Positions 9,975 through 21,682 of a stretch of DNA of 33,797 bases are shown here, in pieces. A program made the translations under genes and the position numbers. Position 1 is the first letter of the stretch. Each line of letters opens with the position of its first letter. This stretch comes from Cercozoa sp. M6MM (lineage: Eukaryota; Endomyxa: Ascetosporea), in assembly GCA_040357565.1 (NCBI GenBank), contig JBDODJ010000121.1; one strand, given 5' to 3'. The notes under the pieces are model-generated. The model worked only from the letters and a program-made list of their open reading frames with translations, had not been told where the DNA came from and searched no databases.

Positions 9975-12409
9975 TTAAGGCAGTATGATGAAAGGGATAC
10001 CGTGCTTTTCGCGAAGGGCTTTGATGCGAAGCTTGGCGTCTTGGAGCACAGAAGCGTGGTTCCCACCTCTGGAGAACGGAAAGGTTGTTTGAAAAGCAAA
10101 CAAGAATCTTAAAGGTGACTGGTTACAGAGAGCGGTGCTTGCGACCAACCAGAACCGAGTTGCCTTCGTATTCGCCCTTCAGTTCGTGCTTTGGCGTGGC
10201 AGCGTCGCGCGAGTGACGAAAGCGCGCGAGTGAAGCTTCAATGTCGCTCACAGTCGTTGAAGCATCGTCGTTAAGGTCGAGTGCTAGCTCTACCGCAACG
10301 TCGTCATTCAGTTTGTTGCTTTCTGTGGACGATAAACACTTCTGCGTAAACTTATCCTTGGAAAGAACAGTTTCAACACATACCTAAATTTAGCGTTGTG
10401 TTGTGGTAGTGCTTTGGAGAGCAAATGCGTTCTTCTTTCATGCCTGTGAGGGCTTCCATATCGCCTCGCGTGGCTGCATGGATCGACGAGTCATCCAGTT
10501 CGGAACGCAGAGCCGAGAGCGTCTTTTGTAAGTTTCTTCGCGTGTCTGAATTGAAACAAGGGGTGGACTGAACAAAAGCACAAAGCGGTCGGCTGAGCTT
10601 CGTACCATTTGCGACAAAACTCGAGTTGCGAGGAAGTGGCTCCGGTGCCATAACTGCTCAGAAACAGCTTCAGTGTTGGTTTAAATTGATTCAAGAATGG
10701 GAGAAAGCAAGTCACCCAATGTGGCTGTGTTGAGTGAAGGCAATGTCATCAAATCAATGTCTTCGATTGAACGTTGCAGTTTCGTCTTCATTCTGCTCAC
10801 CAATGTCCCGGAACTTAATTACCATGTTGTAAAAAGTAAAATACTCGGAAGGATCGGCCTTCTTGAGGAGAGCTCGGATAGCGGCACGACGTTCGTGCGA
10901 CATGGTAACTGCCACGCGTCCTCCACGACACCGCGCTGCACTGCTCGAAGCAGTTGCAACGACAGCACGCAAGTGACGTCGCAGACCTTCGCAGTGCTCG
11001 AACAGAGCGGCACTAGCGTAGTCGAATTCGCGCAACTTGAGATGCGACCGGTGCAATCGCAGGCGCAGTTGCACCAAGCGTTTCTGACTTGCACTGCCGC
11101 TTGCACTCATGTGTCCACTTCCGCTGCCTCGCACGAGGAACACCTTGGCCTGCTCATCGACGTCCTTGACGCGTTGACGCCTGCACTTTCAGACTTCTTG
11201 TTTGTGTTAAAGATACAGAGAAACAAAAGGCAATACAGCGTGTCGTATTTCTTGCCCAAGCGACGAAGTTGAGCGATCAGAGCAGCACGAGAGCGCGAGA
11301 CTGCTTCGAGTCGGTGACGAGTCTTGGCTGCCAGACGCTTCATTGCGCGCAGTTGCAGTGCTTGCTCCTTCAGCTTCGCATCGTGCTCCATTCGTACGTG
11401 CTCGAACTTGTCTGCCTGCGACAAGAGTAGGTGCTCGGTGTCTAAAGCAGCCACCTGGCGTGCGGCCGTTTTGCGGTGACGCTCGCTCTCTTCACGTGCT
11501 GATGCTGCTTCCGCTCGAGCCAACGATGCTTCATCACGACGCTGTTCGAGTTCGGCCACAACAGAGTCGCGGGCTTTCTTCAACTGCTCGAGCTCTTTCG
11601 CGTATGAGTCGGCGCGAAGTGTCTCACTCTCAGCTCGTCGCTCAGCGGAGAACTGTGCCTCTCGCGAAGCGATCAGTTGCGACTTGAGCTCGTCTGCATC
11701 ACTAGCTAGAACCTGATGCTGCTTGCGCATCGCTTCGACTGCAGACACGTTGTTTCGCGCGCGTTCAGCTTCAAGTTCGCTCTGTAAACGATTGATTTCG
11801 CCTTGTTTGCGCGACAGTTCGTTCTTTGTCTCGGCGAGTTGCGAACGCAGGGCAGCGACTTCCTTTTCGTGCCAGACAACTTTGTCCTCCATTGACGCCA
11901 CACGAGAGGAAGCACTCAGTTCGGCAGTTTTGAGAGAGTCTCGTTCCTGCTTCATGGTCGAAAGCTCACGCTGCAGTTTGTTGAGTCGCTGCTTGACAAT
12001 GTCGGCATCGTGTTGTCCTTGCTGAGCGCGGTACAGTTCGTTGGCAGCACTTTGAATTTGCACATGCTGCTCTTGCAGTTGCTGCTGCTGGCGTTGGATC
12101 TGCTGCGAAAAAGACAGCTTCTCTTGCTCCCACTCTTCCTGCATTCGCTCGAGATCTTCTTTCTCGTCGTTCGCCGCGTCCAGTTGTCGCTGCAGTGCTT
12201 CTGCTTGGCGCTTGAACTTCTTGAGTTCGCGAGCTTGTTTTGGTGAGGCAACTGGGGATGCGTGACTCGCGTGCATTGATGCCGGCGACTGCACCGACAA
12301 AGCCGGGGACGCTAAAACAAAAGCTCTACCTCGATCTATTGGAATCAACGAAGCAAATGCGACAAATACCTGATGCTGAACGTGCCTCAAAACTGAACCC
12401 CGACTGCAT
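9975..12409 (-). CDS. Long coiled-coil protein, 675 aa, unrecognised
   Basis: Eight exons: 12409-12370, 12311-11237, 11180-10845, 10792-10716, 10653-10606, 10545-10384, 10322-10127 and 10068-9975 (TAA). All seven junctions keep phase. Residues about 40-385 are almost unbroken heptad coiled coil rich in Gln, Glu, Lys and Arg (KQARELKKFKRQAEALQR, ELSRKQGEINRLQSELEAER). A second helical region follows after GSGSGHMSASGS (HRSHLKLREFDYASAALFEHCEGL). The C-terminal 230 residues are acidic and less ordered and end LREKHGIPFIILP. Such architecture is common in centrosomal, ciliary or Golgi scaffolds, but no family motif is visible. Short exons of 48-94 nt near the 3' end are easily missed by gene finders. 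Confidence 0.8.
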
Positions 12410-12813
12410 TTAAAACGACACTCGCGTCAAAGAATGTAGATGGCCTATTATTCTCCTAAAGCCGTAATTCTGACGACCGTATACTCACCAGCCCGAAAAC
12501 TGTGTGGTCTTTTTCTAGTTTGTATTTGTTGGGAAGGGAGAAACGCTGCTAGTGCTTTTGTAGATCGAGAAACGCTGCATGGTAAAAAATCACCCAGCAG
12601 ACCCAGGGCGTTTCGCAATAGCAAGATAGGATGCTGCAGCTTTCGTGAGTTTAGTCTCGGTTTTCAGATGAGACTTGCTACGGCATTTGTAGAACCATTT
12701 GGACTACCGACGTGCATTTTCGGATTTAAGATTAGACTCAGTTTGGTTTCTCTCTGCAATTGAATTTACGCGGTTCGAATCGTCCTATCGAGCTTGTTCT
12801 TAAGCGAGCATGC
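12410..12813. promoter_or_regulatory. Divergent intergenic region, coiled-coil gene / ABCG gene
   Basis: About 400 bp separate two head-to-head starts. It should contain both promoters and 5' UTRs; no TATA box, repeat or conserved site is evident to me. Confidence 0.35.
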
Positions 12814-15663
12814 ATGGCGTTGGTGTTCTGCAATATTGATAGAGTTGTGAGTTTTCTCTGGGTAAGCGGCAGATGTTGCTTGATCCAGGTCTCATTTTGT
12901 GGCTTGTGTCGAATCAATGCGCAGATCGAAGAACGTAAGATTCTCGACGATGTGAGCGGATTCGTTGAGGCAGGCGAGCTGGTCGGCATCATTGGACGTA
13001 CGGTTTTATATTCAGTTCAACTTACTCGGAAATGATCAAAACTGAATGTAAATCTACGCGCAATTTAGATACGGGCGCTGGAAAGACATCGTTACTAAAG
13101 GTGCTCGCAGGTCGAGATATGGCCGAAAGTGGCTGTGTTAAGCTAAACTCTCGACCCCTGGACAGTACCGTTTCCTTTCTTTTGGTTCAAGTAATCCTCG
13201 GCAAACAACCTTTTAACAGACAAGCTCATCGCCAGTGAGATCGGATATGTTCGCCAACACGATTTGCTGTTTCCTACACTGACTGTGAAGGAGACACTCG
13301 ACGTTGCAGCGCAACTCCGACTGCATTTCACTTCAAAGGACGAGAAAAAACGCGTTTTGAAAGACGTACTGTCGCGACCGCGGTTGAACAAAGGTGCGTC
13401 TACAAGCTGTCTGTGCTGCACAGTGTGATACTACAATACCGTCGCTGATTTAGCACAAGACACAATGGTTGAAGTCGCTTCTGGTGGCGAGCAAAAGCGT
13501 GTCGCAATTGGACAAGTGCTGGTGTACGCGCCTTCCGTATTGCTCGCCGACGAGCCTACGACGGGACTCGACGCTGCCATGGCGTTTGAAGTCGTTTCTA
13601 TCTTGCGACAACTCTCCAACGTAGAGTAGAGATTTAATTTCTTGCTATTTTCTTTTATTACAGTGCTGTAAGTTTATAGCGCTTGTGAACAGGAGGGACG
13701 AGCTGTCGTTTGCACCATTCACCAACCTCGGTCGAATATATTTTCGCTCTTTGATCGAGGTAAACTTACAACACAGTTTTTTCATTCACGGTATGTGCAC
13801 ATATTGTTGGCGCAGTCTTACTTCTACACCAAGGACGAGTCGTGTACTGGGGCACACCTGTTGAAGTGTGCGAACATTTTGCTCCACTTGGCTACGAGTG
13901 TCCAAGGTAAAGACATTTGTCTAGATGTCGATTGATAAATTTACATTGTCCTCTTCAGTCACACAAATCCAGGAGATTTCATGGTCGACGTACTGTTGTC
14001 TGACTCTTCTGTGATGACCCAGTACGCCAGTACCTCTGTCGCCGACAGAACGGACGTTGAACGCGTAGAAAGTTCTTCAGTCGGCAGCAAGCACTCTGTT
14101 GGCGAAACGCTGGTCAGTGCCTTTCCTGACACGTCCGCGGGTACGTCACCTTGGTCGGCTTTTGTTTGACTAAAGAACTGTTTCTCTACTTTGAAGGCTT
14201 GGTGTTCTACCAACGACTGGAAGAACTGAAACACGCTGAACCCGCCACTGCACAGTTCGAAAGCAGGGCTGATGGTAGTCGCAAGAACGCGTCCTTTTTC
14301 AAGGTTTTCCGCGTTCTCTTCAATCGAGCGAGGAAGAACATGCTTCGAAACCGTGCCAACATCGGTGCTGTGATTGGCGGCACGTTGTTCCTGTCGCTGC
14401 TTTTTGTACAGTCGGCTTTCATAATATTCGACTCGTGTCTCAGCTCGAACTGGAGTGTTTGGCCCAGGGACTGTACTTTTCGCGGCTGCCTGATACAGAA
14501 TTCAATGGAGCACAGAACAGGTACTGTACTTTTTGGATCTAAACACAAGCTAAATGCAAGTACGTGCCAATGTCGTTGTCCAAACAGAGCGGCGTTTCTT
14601 TTTTTCATTCTCGTGAACGCAGTTTTTAGCGTAGACTGAACTTCAGTTCAGTTGTAACATACGCTTGTGAATTAAATCCTCGATGCAGCAACAAGTGGCA
14701 CTGCGCGTGTTTCTGACGCAGCGTGTTGTTATTGAGGAAGAAAGACGAAAGAACTTTTACGCCACGCCTCCCTTTTGTGCAACTCCACTGTTTCCCTCCT
14801 ATCTTTCAGTAAACATAAGTTTACATGTTTGCTGGGCAGATTTGGCTCGTGTCTGTGTGGAAACGCCGTTTAAAGTGTTCGTTTTCGTGTTGGAAGCACT
14901 CATCGTGTAAAATACTCCGCAGTTTCGTAGGGATTGCAACTAAACTAATGCTTGAATGCTTAGGTACTTCTGGGTCGGTCTCCGTGCGGAACTCATGCGT
15001 TTCGCTCGGCACACGCTTGCACTTGTATTGACAAGTCAAGCCGGAGTGGCACTGATGATTGTAAGGGCATACCTTTTAGCTTTGAGTTTCCAGGTAGAAG
15101 TGCTTGCATGACCAGGCTATCGGTGCAGCAGTGCCAAGTGAAGATGTCGGATTCATCGTGGCGCCACTGCTGACCATTGTACTTGTGCTGGCGAGTGGCT
15201 TCATCATCGTGGGCGATTTAAACGCACTCGTGACGTGGGTGCCATGGATCTCGCCTTTGCGCTACGGCTGGGACATGATGATGCGCACCGAACTGGCCGG
15301 TCTCTCCTTCACGTGCGACACGGAAGCATGCCGAAATGGAAACGACGTTCTTGAGGACTTTGGCGTTGACGGAAATGATTTCAGGTACTCACAAGTTGAT
15401 GCGTGCACTCAGGTCTCTGGCTCATTCATTTTACAGGGACATAACAGTTCTCTTGGTTCTCGTCTTCTCATTGCATATCATTGGTCAGTTGATTCTCTGG
15501 CCAAATAAGTTCGTTCGGATGTTGGATGGTGCTGTTCTTAGGCATGTGTGTGCTCACGTGGCGGCAACGACCACTGCGCATTTCTTACGCCTCTCGACTC
15601 AAGTCGCAGGTCGTTCCGCGAGCTAACTCTGAGTCGGAGGTGGTCGCTGTGGAGCGGGTTTGA
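12814..15663 (+). CDS. ABCG (white/WBC) family ABC half-transporter, 633 aa
   Basis: Seventeen exons from ATG 12814 to TGA 15661-15663. The nucleotide-binding domain comes first, as in all ABCG proteins: [20 protein letters not shown], Walker A GHTGAGKTS (split by an intron after the first Gly), Q-loop [18 protein letters not shown], signature SGGEQKR, Walker [13 protein letters not shown] and H-loop CTIHQPRS. A Ser/Thr-rich linker near residues 290-330 follows, then six hydrophobic segments including [52 protein letters not shown] and [15 protein letters not shown]. The loop between segments 5 and 6 has Cys (CDTEAC) typical of the extracellular loop. Half-transporters dimerise to move lipids, sterols or xenobiotics; the substrate cannot be told. 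Exons are 33-269 nt. Confidence 0.92.
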
Positions 15664-15889
15664 CGGGCTTTGTCGACGTTCCAACAATAGTTTTCAGGTT
15701 AAAACATAGATTCAACAATAAAGTGAGCCTAGGCACACCAGATCCCCGGAAATGTCAAGCGAATATCTGTGTAATTTAGTGGAGCGGAGCATGCGTGTCC
15801 GCGTGCAGTTCGCTCAATATCGTAAGACTAATCAACTATGCGCCGGGCTACGAAAACTCACGCTAGAGCTCCAGGATGAGAGTGAGTGG

Positions 15890-16448
15890 TCAGTCGAGTT
15901 TCTGGTGCCCGGTGGCAGGTTGTGCAGCGAAAGGAGCTGTCGCAGCGCGGATGTGCTGTCCGTTTGGATCTCGCAGCAGCAGACACGCCATCAGCATCAC
16001 TGTCAGCTGAGTAGCCACGCCTGCCGCCAGTGCTCTACAGGGGGGAGGGGGTAAGACTAAGGAGGCAGGGGGAGGTATATAGTACACAACAAGCGGCGAA
16101 GCGCCCAGCAAGAAGGCAGCGGCGGCAACAAGAAGAGCAACGAGAGGCACAGTCAACACGAGTCGCAACAACGTGCTACGAACACTCGCATTGGCCGGCA
16201 GGTCCAATGCTCGCATGAACGACGTCTCTGACACAGTCCAGTTTGACGCGTCCACTTCCAACAACTCTGGTAGCTCTCTCGGGTGCTTTGCCTTGTACTA
16301 ATCATAAAGTCGGGATAAAGAAGGAGGGCGCAGGGGGTAAGCACCAACACACCTCGCCCGTCGTGCCAGCGAACTTGAGGAACGACACCACAATCGCAAG
16401 CACTTCGTCGCGACTCAATACTCTCGCTTTCGCGTCCAGCGCGCGCAT
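15890..16448 (-). CDS. Small two-TM membrane protein, 150 aa, unrecognised
   Basis: Three exons: 16448-16353, 16297-16086 and 16034-15890 (TGA). The N-terminal half is soluble (RVLSRDEVLAIVVSFLKFAG; HPRELPELLEVDASNW). Two closely spaced hydrophobic segments follow, LVLTVPLVALLVAAAAFLLG and ALAAGVATQLTVMLMACLLL, then a 30-residue tail. The second intron carries the C-rich tract seen in other minus-strand introns here, and its donor choice (GTACTAT) is the one that keeps the second hydrophobic segment in frame; other donors give a short unrelated tail. No family recognised. Confidence 0.6.
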
Positions 16449-16524
16449 GTCGCCGAATTTCGCTGATTTTGCCAGATTTCACACATTTTTCATTGGCTCG
16501 CAACAATTTTGCAACATTGCACAA

Positions 16525-16640
16525 CTTTCAAAAAGCAAAGCAAAATTTCGAAATCAAAGCAAATTTCGAAGTCAAAGCGATACACTTCGAAACTGTGGCG
16601 AAAGTTCCCGAAACTGTAGCGAAAGTTCCCGAAACTAGCG
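16525..16640. repeat. GCGAAAGTTCCCGAAACT(GTA) tandem copies and related CGAAA-rich DNA
   Basis: Two to three copies of an 18-21 bp unit GCGAAAGTTCCCGAAACT lie at about 16599-16640, preceded by a degenerate AAATTTCGAAATCAAAGC pair. They fall between two minus-strand genes, just downstream of the stop at 16635. Confidence 0.7.
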
Positions 16641-17276
16641 CGAAAGTGCGAAGCCATCAGTGAAACCAGAGCAAAAGCAAAAGACACCATGAGGCGGAGC
16701 GAGCAGGAGCAAAGCTTCGTGCGAATCGCGCTGCGGAAGCACTCGCCACTCGATGCAGCTGTCGCTTTGTTTCGACGAGTCGTCGCGATTCTCGTCGTTG
16801 TGCTGCGAGACAGGTTTTTCGCCCTGCATGAGCGCGAAAAAAGAGTCGTCACGCTTCTGAAGCTCTTGGATTCGATTGCGTCGCGCACGATTCAGCACGC
16901 GGCACAGCGGCGTCAGATCGAGTCGCGGCAAATGTTTTCGATCGTAGTCGTCGATTTCGCCTTGTTTTCGCCAGAAGTCGGCGGAACTGGAAACTTTCGA
17001 AATCAAAGCGCACGCCACTCGAAATCCGCGCTTCAAGCGCACGAACACGAGATCGTTGTTTCGACTCGGTCCGAGCAGCGCGCGCTTGTCAGGCACTTCC
17101 TCGCCAGTCTCGCGCTGACACACCTCTGCGTCGTGCTCCACACTCAGCAGTGACAGCTCCGGGAAACGCTGCAGCACACGTGTGTACAGTAGCTGGCGCC
17201 GGACCGTCACGACACCGTCCACCGATCCATCATCAACCGGCCGCACTTCACCAAACGCCTCGTTATACCGCTCCAT
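16635..17276 (-). CDS. Unrecognised protein, 213 aa, single exon
   Basis: Open from ATG 17276 to TAG 16635 with an in-frame stop directly before the ATG, which supports that start. The sequence looks like a globular coding region to about residue 145: RRQLLYTRVLQRFPELSLL, NDLVFVRLKRGFRVACALI, DFWRKQGEIDDYDRKHLP, LCRVLNRARRNRIQELQ. An acidic Ser/Asp stretch (HNDENRDDSSKQ) follows. The last 40 residues are less convincing and could hide an intron. No domain recognised. Confidence 0.55.
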   Translation of the reverse strand: MERYNEAFGEVRPVDDGSVDGVVTVRRQLLYTRVLQRFPELSLLSVEHDAEVCQRETGEEVPDKRALLGPSRNNDLVFVRLKRGFRVACALISKVSSSADFWRKQGEIDDYDRKHLPRLDLTPLCRVLNRARRNRIQELQKRDDSFFALMQGEKPVSQHNDENRDDSSKQSDSCIEWRVLPQRDSHEALLLLAPPHGVFCFCSGFTDGFALSR

Positions 17277-17488
17277 CAACTAGAAACAGTCACAGAACTC
17301 ATCTGCGCATGTCAAATGCTCTAAATTTCGAGCTGCGATTTTGGTTTTTCTTTTGCCCTCTTGGACTGTCAATCTGGACAGTCTTTTGGCTTCCAATATT
17401 TTCGAACATCGAGGTTTAATAGTAAAAAGGTTGACATAAGCAGACATAACTAAAGTAGACGGACGAGTGTTACTGAGGCAGGCGCGGT

Positions 17489-18639
17489 TCAGGCGTTGCA
17501 GCAGGTGGTGCAGTTCTCGTGACTGTGGTCGCGCAAGGAAGTGTACAGCGCGTGCGCAAAGTGGTGGCTGCATCGCATATCTCAGATTAACACACGGCGC
17601 AGTGGGCACTAAGCGCTCTCTACCAGTTCCATCGCAGTTTGTCGTAGTCCGCAGGAACACTTTGGAGCAATTTGTGCAAGCATTTCAACGAAGGCCCTGC
17701 ATGCTCGAGGATCAGTATTTTAATACATTCTGTTGGCACAGGGTACGTTGCTTTTGCGATTCAAAAGTCTTTTCGGTGACAAACTCGTCGAATTCGATGG
17801 TTTCGCCTCTGTCTGGGCCCCAGACTCTCTCCTAAACCCAAGAAAGCTCGCAACTCGAGCTAGAGTGTGAAGATTCAATCTTACAAGTGCATGAGCGCTT
17901 TCGCGTGAAACCGCCGTGACCTTCGCGAAATAACATAACATTGCATTATTTAAAACCAAAACTCAGAGAGAGAGAGAGTCCGAATACCTGAACGCCAACG
18001 TCCTGCTGGTCGGTAAATTCGATGCGAAAAGCGAGCGATTTCGTTCGCACGAAAACCGCCGAGTGTTGCGGCGCCGGGAATCGCTATTAAGCAGGTTTTA
18101 CATTAAGGAGAAACTGAAAGCACGCCATCTAAAGTACCCAAGACTTGCTGAGATGCGTGCTGCCGAGTGTGGCCACAGCTGCGACCAGCCGCGCGATTCC
18201 TGCAGAAAACGCCCAGCACAATAAAACGTTGTAAAGCCGGCGTATAAACCAGACAACACACCAACAGTGAATAGAACAGCCGCAGGGTAGTCCAAAATGC
18301 GCTTTTTGGCTTCAACGACCTCGATCGGGTCACTGCTGTCAGTCAACGCGTCAATCAGACAAAGCGCCGCTTTTGAACCATTGGCGCAAAACGGGGCGTT
18401 CTGGAGATCCTCCCGCGTTAATCTGGCACTCATTTGAGGGTTCTCTAGGCGCTTAAGGGCAGTCGCTCGCTCGCGCGTCCACAACAGCGAGAGAAAATCG
18501 CGCGCGATTTTGACGGTGAAAGAGCCCATTGACCAACCGGCTGGGATTTTGACCACTCGGAGACTGGCCCGCTTTCCAAGCCGTTTGCAGGGTACAGTAC
18601 CCAAGTTGCTCCACGTCACAGTCTCGCACGCTGGCCCAT
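17489..18639 (-). CDS. Candidate NlpC/P60-like (PPPDE/LRAT-type) His/Cys protein, 261 aa
   Basis: Eight exons: 18639-18620, 18563-18262, 18199-18138, 18083-17988, 17920-17885, 17831-17747, 17729-17624 and 17567-17489 (TGA); all seven junctions keep phase. The second half has a His in a strand (PQHSAVFVRTKSLAFRIEF) and, 95 residues on, an NCHHFAHALYTSL helix. The order His-strand then N-C-x-H-F helix is that of circularly permuted papain-like enzymes (LRAT NCEHF, PPPDE NCNHF), where the Cys is the nucleophile. This supports a thiol hydrolase or acyltransferase, but only by short motifs. The N terminus MGQRAR has Gly2 (possible myristoylation, weak). The C terminus is CTTCCNA, a possible lipidation or metal site. 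The N-terminal 110 residues are helical and unrecognised. Confidence 0.6.
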
Positions 18640-18734
18640 GTTAATGTTGGACTATATTTATTTTTTTGGTGTTTTTCCAGTCCTGCGCTGGGTGGGTCAC
18701 AAGCACATGGCCGTAGTCCACCGCCTGCTTAGGG

Positions 18735-21503
18735 TCAATTCGAGTCGGATTCTGCCAAAAGGTCGTCGAAGTTCTCCCGCCAGTTGGTGTCTTGATGGGC
18801 TTGTCCTTCTTTCTGCCAGAAGAGACGTACACTCAGAAACAATCGTATCGTTCGTGTCAGTAAAACAAATACCGACATCTCGTCATTTTCGTCATTCAGC
18901 TGCTCCAAGAGACCAAACAGCGAAGCTTGCAAGTCCGCTGATGCGTCTGAAGCAACGCATTACATTACCTGAGATAGGAGAATGTGGAAAAAGAAAACTG
19001 ACCTTGCGGTTCTAGGGTCATTGGAGCAGCATGTGGAATCTCCATTGCGGCCGGCTCGGGCACTTCCTTTTGAGCTGCATTATAGATAATTGAATCCTGA
19101 GATGTAACACAATGATGAAAAAGACAATAGTACGCGACAGCATGAATCGAGGATCTGGCCGGTCAGACACTCGGCGAATGAGAAACGCTTCTTCGTCGAC
19201 CATCAAATCACCATCATCGGCGTTTCTTGGCTGATCCTGTTGACTGCTACTTTCTGTGTGATCACCGTCATTGTCAACATCATCCATGACTCCCACATTC
19301 TCTGCAACCAAAGATTGCGGCTCTTTTTTGACTGAAGGTTTGGCGCTCTACAAAAATGAAGAAATCGATATTATATTTTGTGCATTTGTTTCGTACCCGC
19401 GGAACAGTTTCAGACTTGACTGATGATTTCTTTGGTGCTGGTTTTTGTTTCTTCTTGCGTGGTCGACTCTAAAGATTCCAGTACCGGATTCAATGCACAA
19501 TCCTGGGCAAAATCGTTACCTCTTCGGAAGAACTCGAACTCGAAGCGCGTGTGGTCGTTCGAGTTTTGTTTTGAGCAACTGAAGCAACAAATAGCATAAA
19601 AAGACTTCTTGAACAGCGAAAGTACGTTCAGAGCGTGCAAGAGCAAGTTCGCGTTCCAATTCGGTCACACGGCGTCGCAGACTTACGAGCTCATTGTCTT
19701 GTCTGCTTTTTCAAATTGTAGATTTAAATCGAAAAAGCACAGATGGGGCTACTTGTGTCGTTGACCCTCGACGTGCTTCAAAATCCGCAGTGCTCCTGCA
19801 CAATTCGCGTTAAATTAACGAGAAATCCAGATGCGGAAGATCAAGGTACGAGTGGTTTTTTGTGTCTGTACTGCGAAAGCTCTCTGTTGGCAGTTTTCGC
19901 ATTCCAGGAAAGACAGCTCGTGTGTTCAGCATGGCAGTACCTTGACCAGCACAGTCAAGACGCGCATGATGGCATCTGCGTCATTGGTGGCTTCCAATTC
20001 TACGCAGTGCAAACAAAGTAAACTGTGGAAACGACCTTGCAAGGAAGAGGTTACGCATGGATCGCAGCGCGAGCGACGTGTTAGTCATGCTCTTCAATCG
20101 CGCCAGTTTCGATGCTGTGCAACTCATAGCGTAACACTTTTCTTTGGAACGTTGATTGAAAGAATACTCAAAGCGTTGGGATCGCCCTCCGAAACTGGCG
20201 TGAAACGCAGGTGGTAAGTGTGTCCATCTTCTTCGTACGGATTCGTGCACCGCATTTCAACAAACAGCGCATCCTCCGTGCTGGCTGAAATGCCAAAAGA
20301 GTACAGATGTGACATAACAACGAAGAGTCAGAAATACAGCGCAGTTTGTGCAGAAAAGGATCGGCATCGCCGTGATCATCGCGCAGCAGTTCGCCTCGCT
20401 CCAGCACGAGTTGATTCTTCGACTGCTCGTCTGTGCAGACACTAGCTTTAGCTCGCACTACATTTAAGACACAGCAGTACCCATGGTGGCGAAGTTGTTT
20501 CGGATGAACGACTCGGCGAATCGACGAAAGCCGATTCGCGCGATTTGCACATTTCTTCTCTGCCCGGAAAGCGGTGAAACTATACTGACAAAAGGCTCAA
20601 AACAGTGAGAGTACGTCACGCTGATAGGCTTTGCACATGGCTCCAAATGCAAGCACACGTTTCGGATCAGACGAGTCAGCAAAGACCAGGTCACTGAAGA
20701 CAGCGAAAGTGACATCGCAGTTCACAAGGCAGCAACATGCGCGACTCACCGATAGCGTGTGACTGCGTCAGAACAGAAGACGCGGACGAACTCACCACCG
20801 GTACGTCGTGGTGGCACTTCCTGTTTTTCGCGTGTTTGATTTCGTAAGAGACAATTTAAAGCGTTGTCAAAAAATACCCTGGATCCGACCATTGTTTTTT
20901 CGGGTGAAACAAACAACGCCACGCAGAAGCGAACACTACCAAAAACAGTGTAAACAGTGGCTTTAACATTAAAGCAACAATAATGATGAAACTGACGTTG
21001 CATCCATGGAATGAATACTGCTTTGAATCTCAGGCACAGTGGTTTTTGTTGACTACATTATAAGCAGTAGAGATGCCAACCAAAGGCACAGTCAAAAGTA
21101 CAGTTGACGAAGAGACGGCAGGCCGACCCTCCAGCAGCGGAAACATCACGCAGCGAATGCGCGCGTTGAAGCACTGCTTGAACTGCTGCGGCTCCTGTTC
21201 CAGCGCTTTCTGATGCAAAAACAAAAGAAATCCAAGCGATTTCTTCAAGATAAAAATGCGAAAATACAGACAGCGTGTAGTTGTCCAACGAAGCCGAATT
21301 TGTGGCATCTTTCTGTCACGCACACTTCGAGTTGTCAGTTGAGTCCAGCAAAGCGTAGTTGGATACCTGAACATCAGCCAACGGCTGCGCACTGACTTCT
21401 TTCACGATTTTGCCGCGCAGCTCGAACTGGAACAATAAAACATCAGAATAAAACACATAACTCGAGCGATCGCTATTACATTGAGGCAACAAGCTGGCGC
21501 CAT
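18735..21503 (-). CDS. Nuclear-type coiled-coil protein, about 487 aa in 19 exons
   Basis: Exons: 21503-21480, 21426-21367, 21312-21268, 21209-21102, 21052-20993, 20820-20750, 20693-20615, 20559-20481, 20430-20338, 20284-20168, 19999-19941, 19775-19753, 19702-19626, 19578-19520, 19468-19397, 19347-19134, 19074-19003, 18946-18873 and 18812-18735. Every junction keeps phase. A folded N-terminal part ends in strands EDALFVEMRC and TYHLRFTPVSEGDP and runs into a helix, IMRVLTVLVK, then a coiled coil (VSLRRRVTELERELALARSE). A basic tract SRPRKKKQKPAPKKSS is a likely nuclear signal, SVKKEP fits a SUMO site, and the rest is acidic, ending FDDLLAESDSN. Strand-helix-coil order recalls XRCC4/XLF proteins, but the head is not clearly theirs. 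Splicing of 20750-21102 is least certain. An internal ATG at 20484 could start a shorter 313-aa form. Confidence 0.6.
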
Positions 21504-21682
21504 TTTCACCGAAAGATCCGACCCTAAGCAATGATCTCTGCACAGTGCCACACACGCCAACAGTGGCCGTCAAGAGTGACGCTGCGAATTGAGCCGATAG
21601 GTGCACCGGCTCAAATCTGGGCAAGTCGCCGAACGCTAATCGAAAGCGATTCTAGTGTTTTCACACGCTGAGTCGACACATA

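Noticed and set aside
11107-11236. Read-through tail ending at 11107 as the C terminus of the coiled-coil protein
   Set aside because: A GTATTGCC..GTGCAG intron (11236-11181) keeps phase into six more exons.
11343-11687. Plus-strand ORF opposite the coiled-coil gene
   Set aside because: It is the antisense shadow of a long heptad-repeat exon and has no splice or domain support.
20464-20715. A separate gene ending at the stop at 20464
   Set aside because: Its frame passes through ATGG|GTACTG into the next exon in phase, so the stop is more simply intron read-through.
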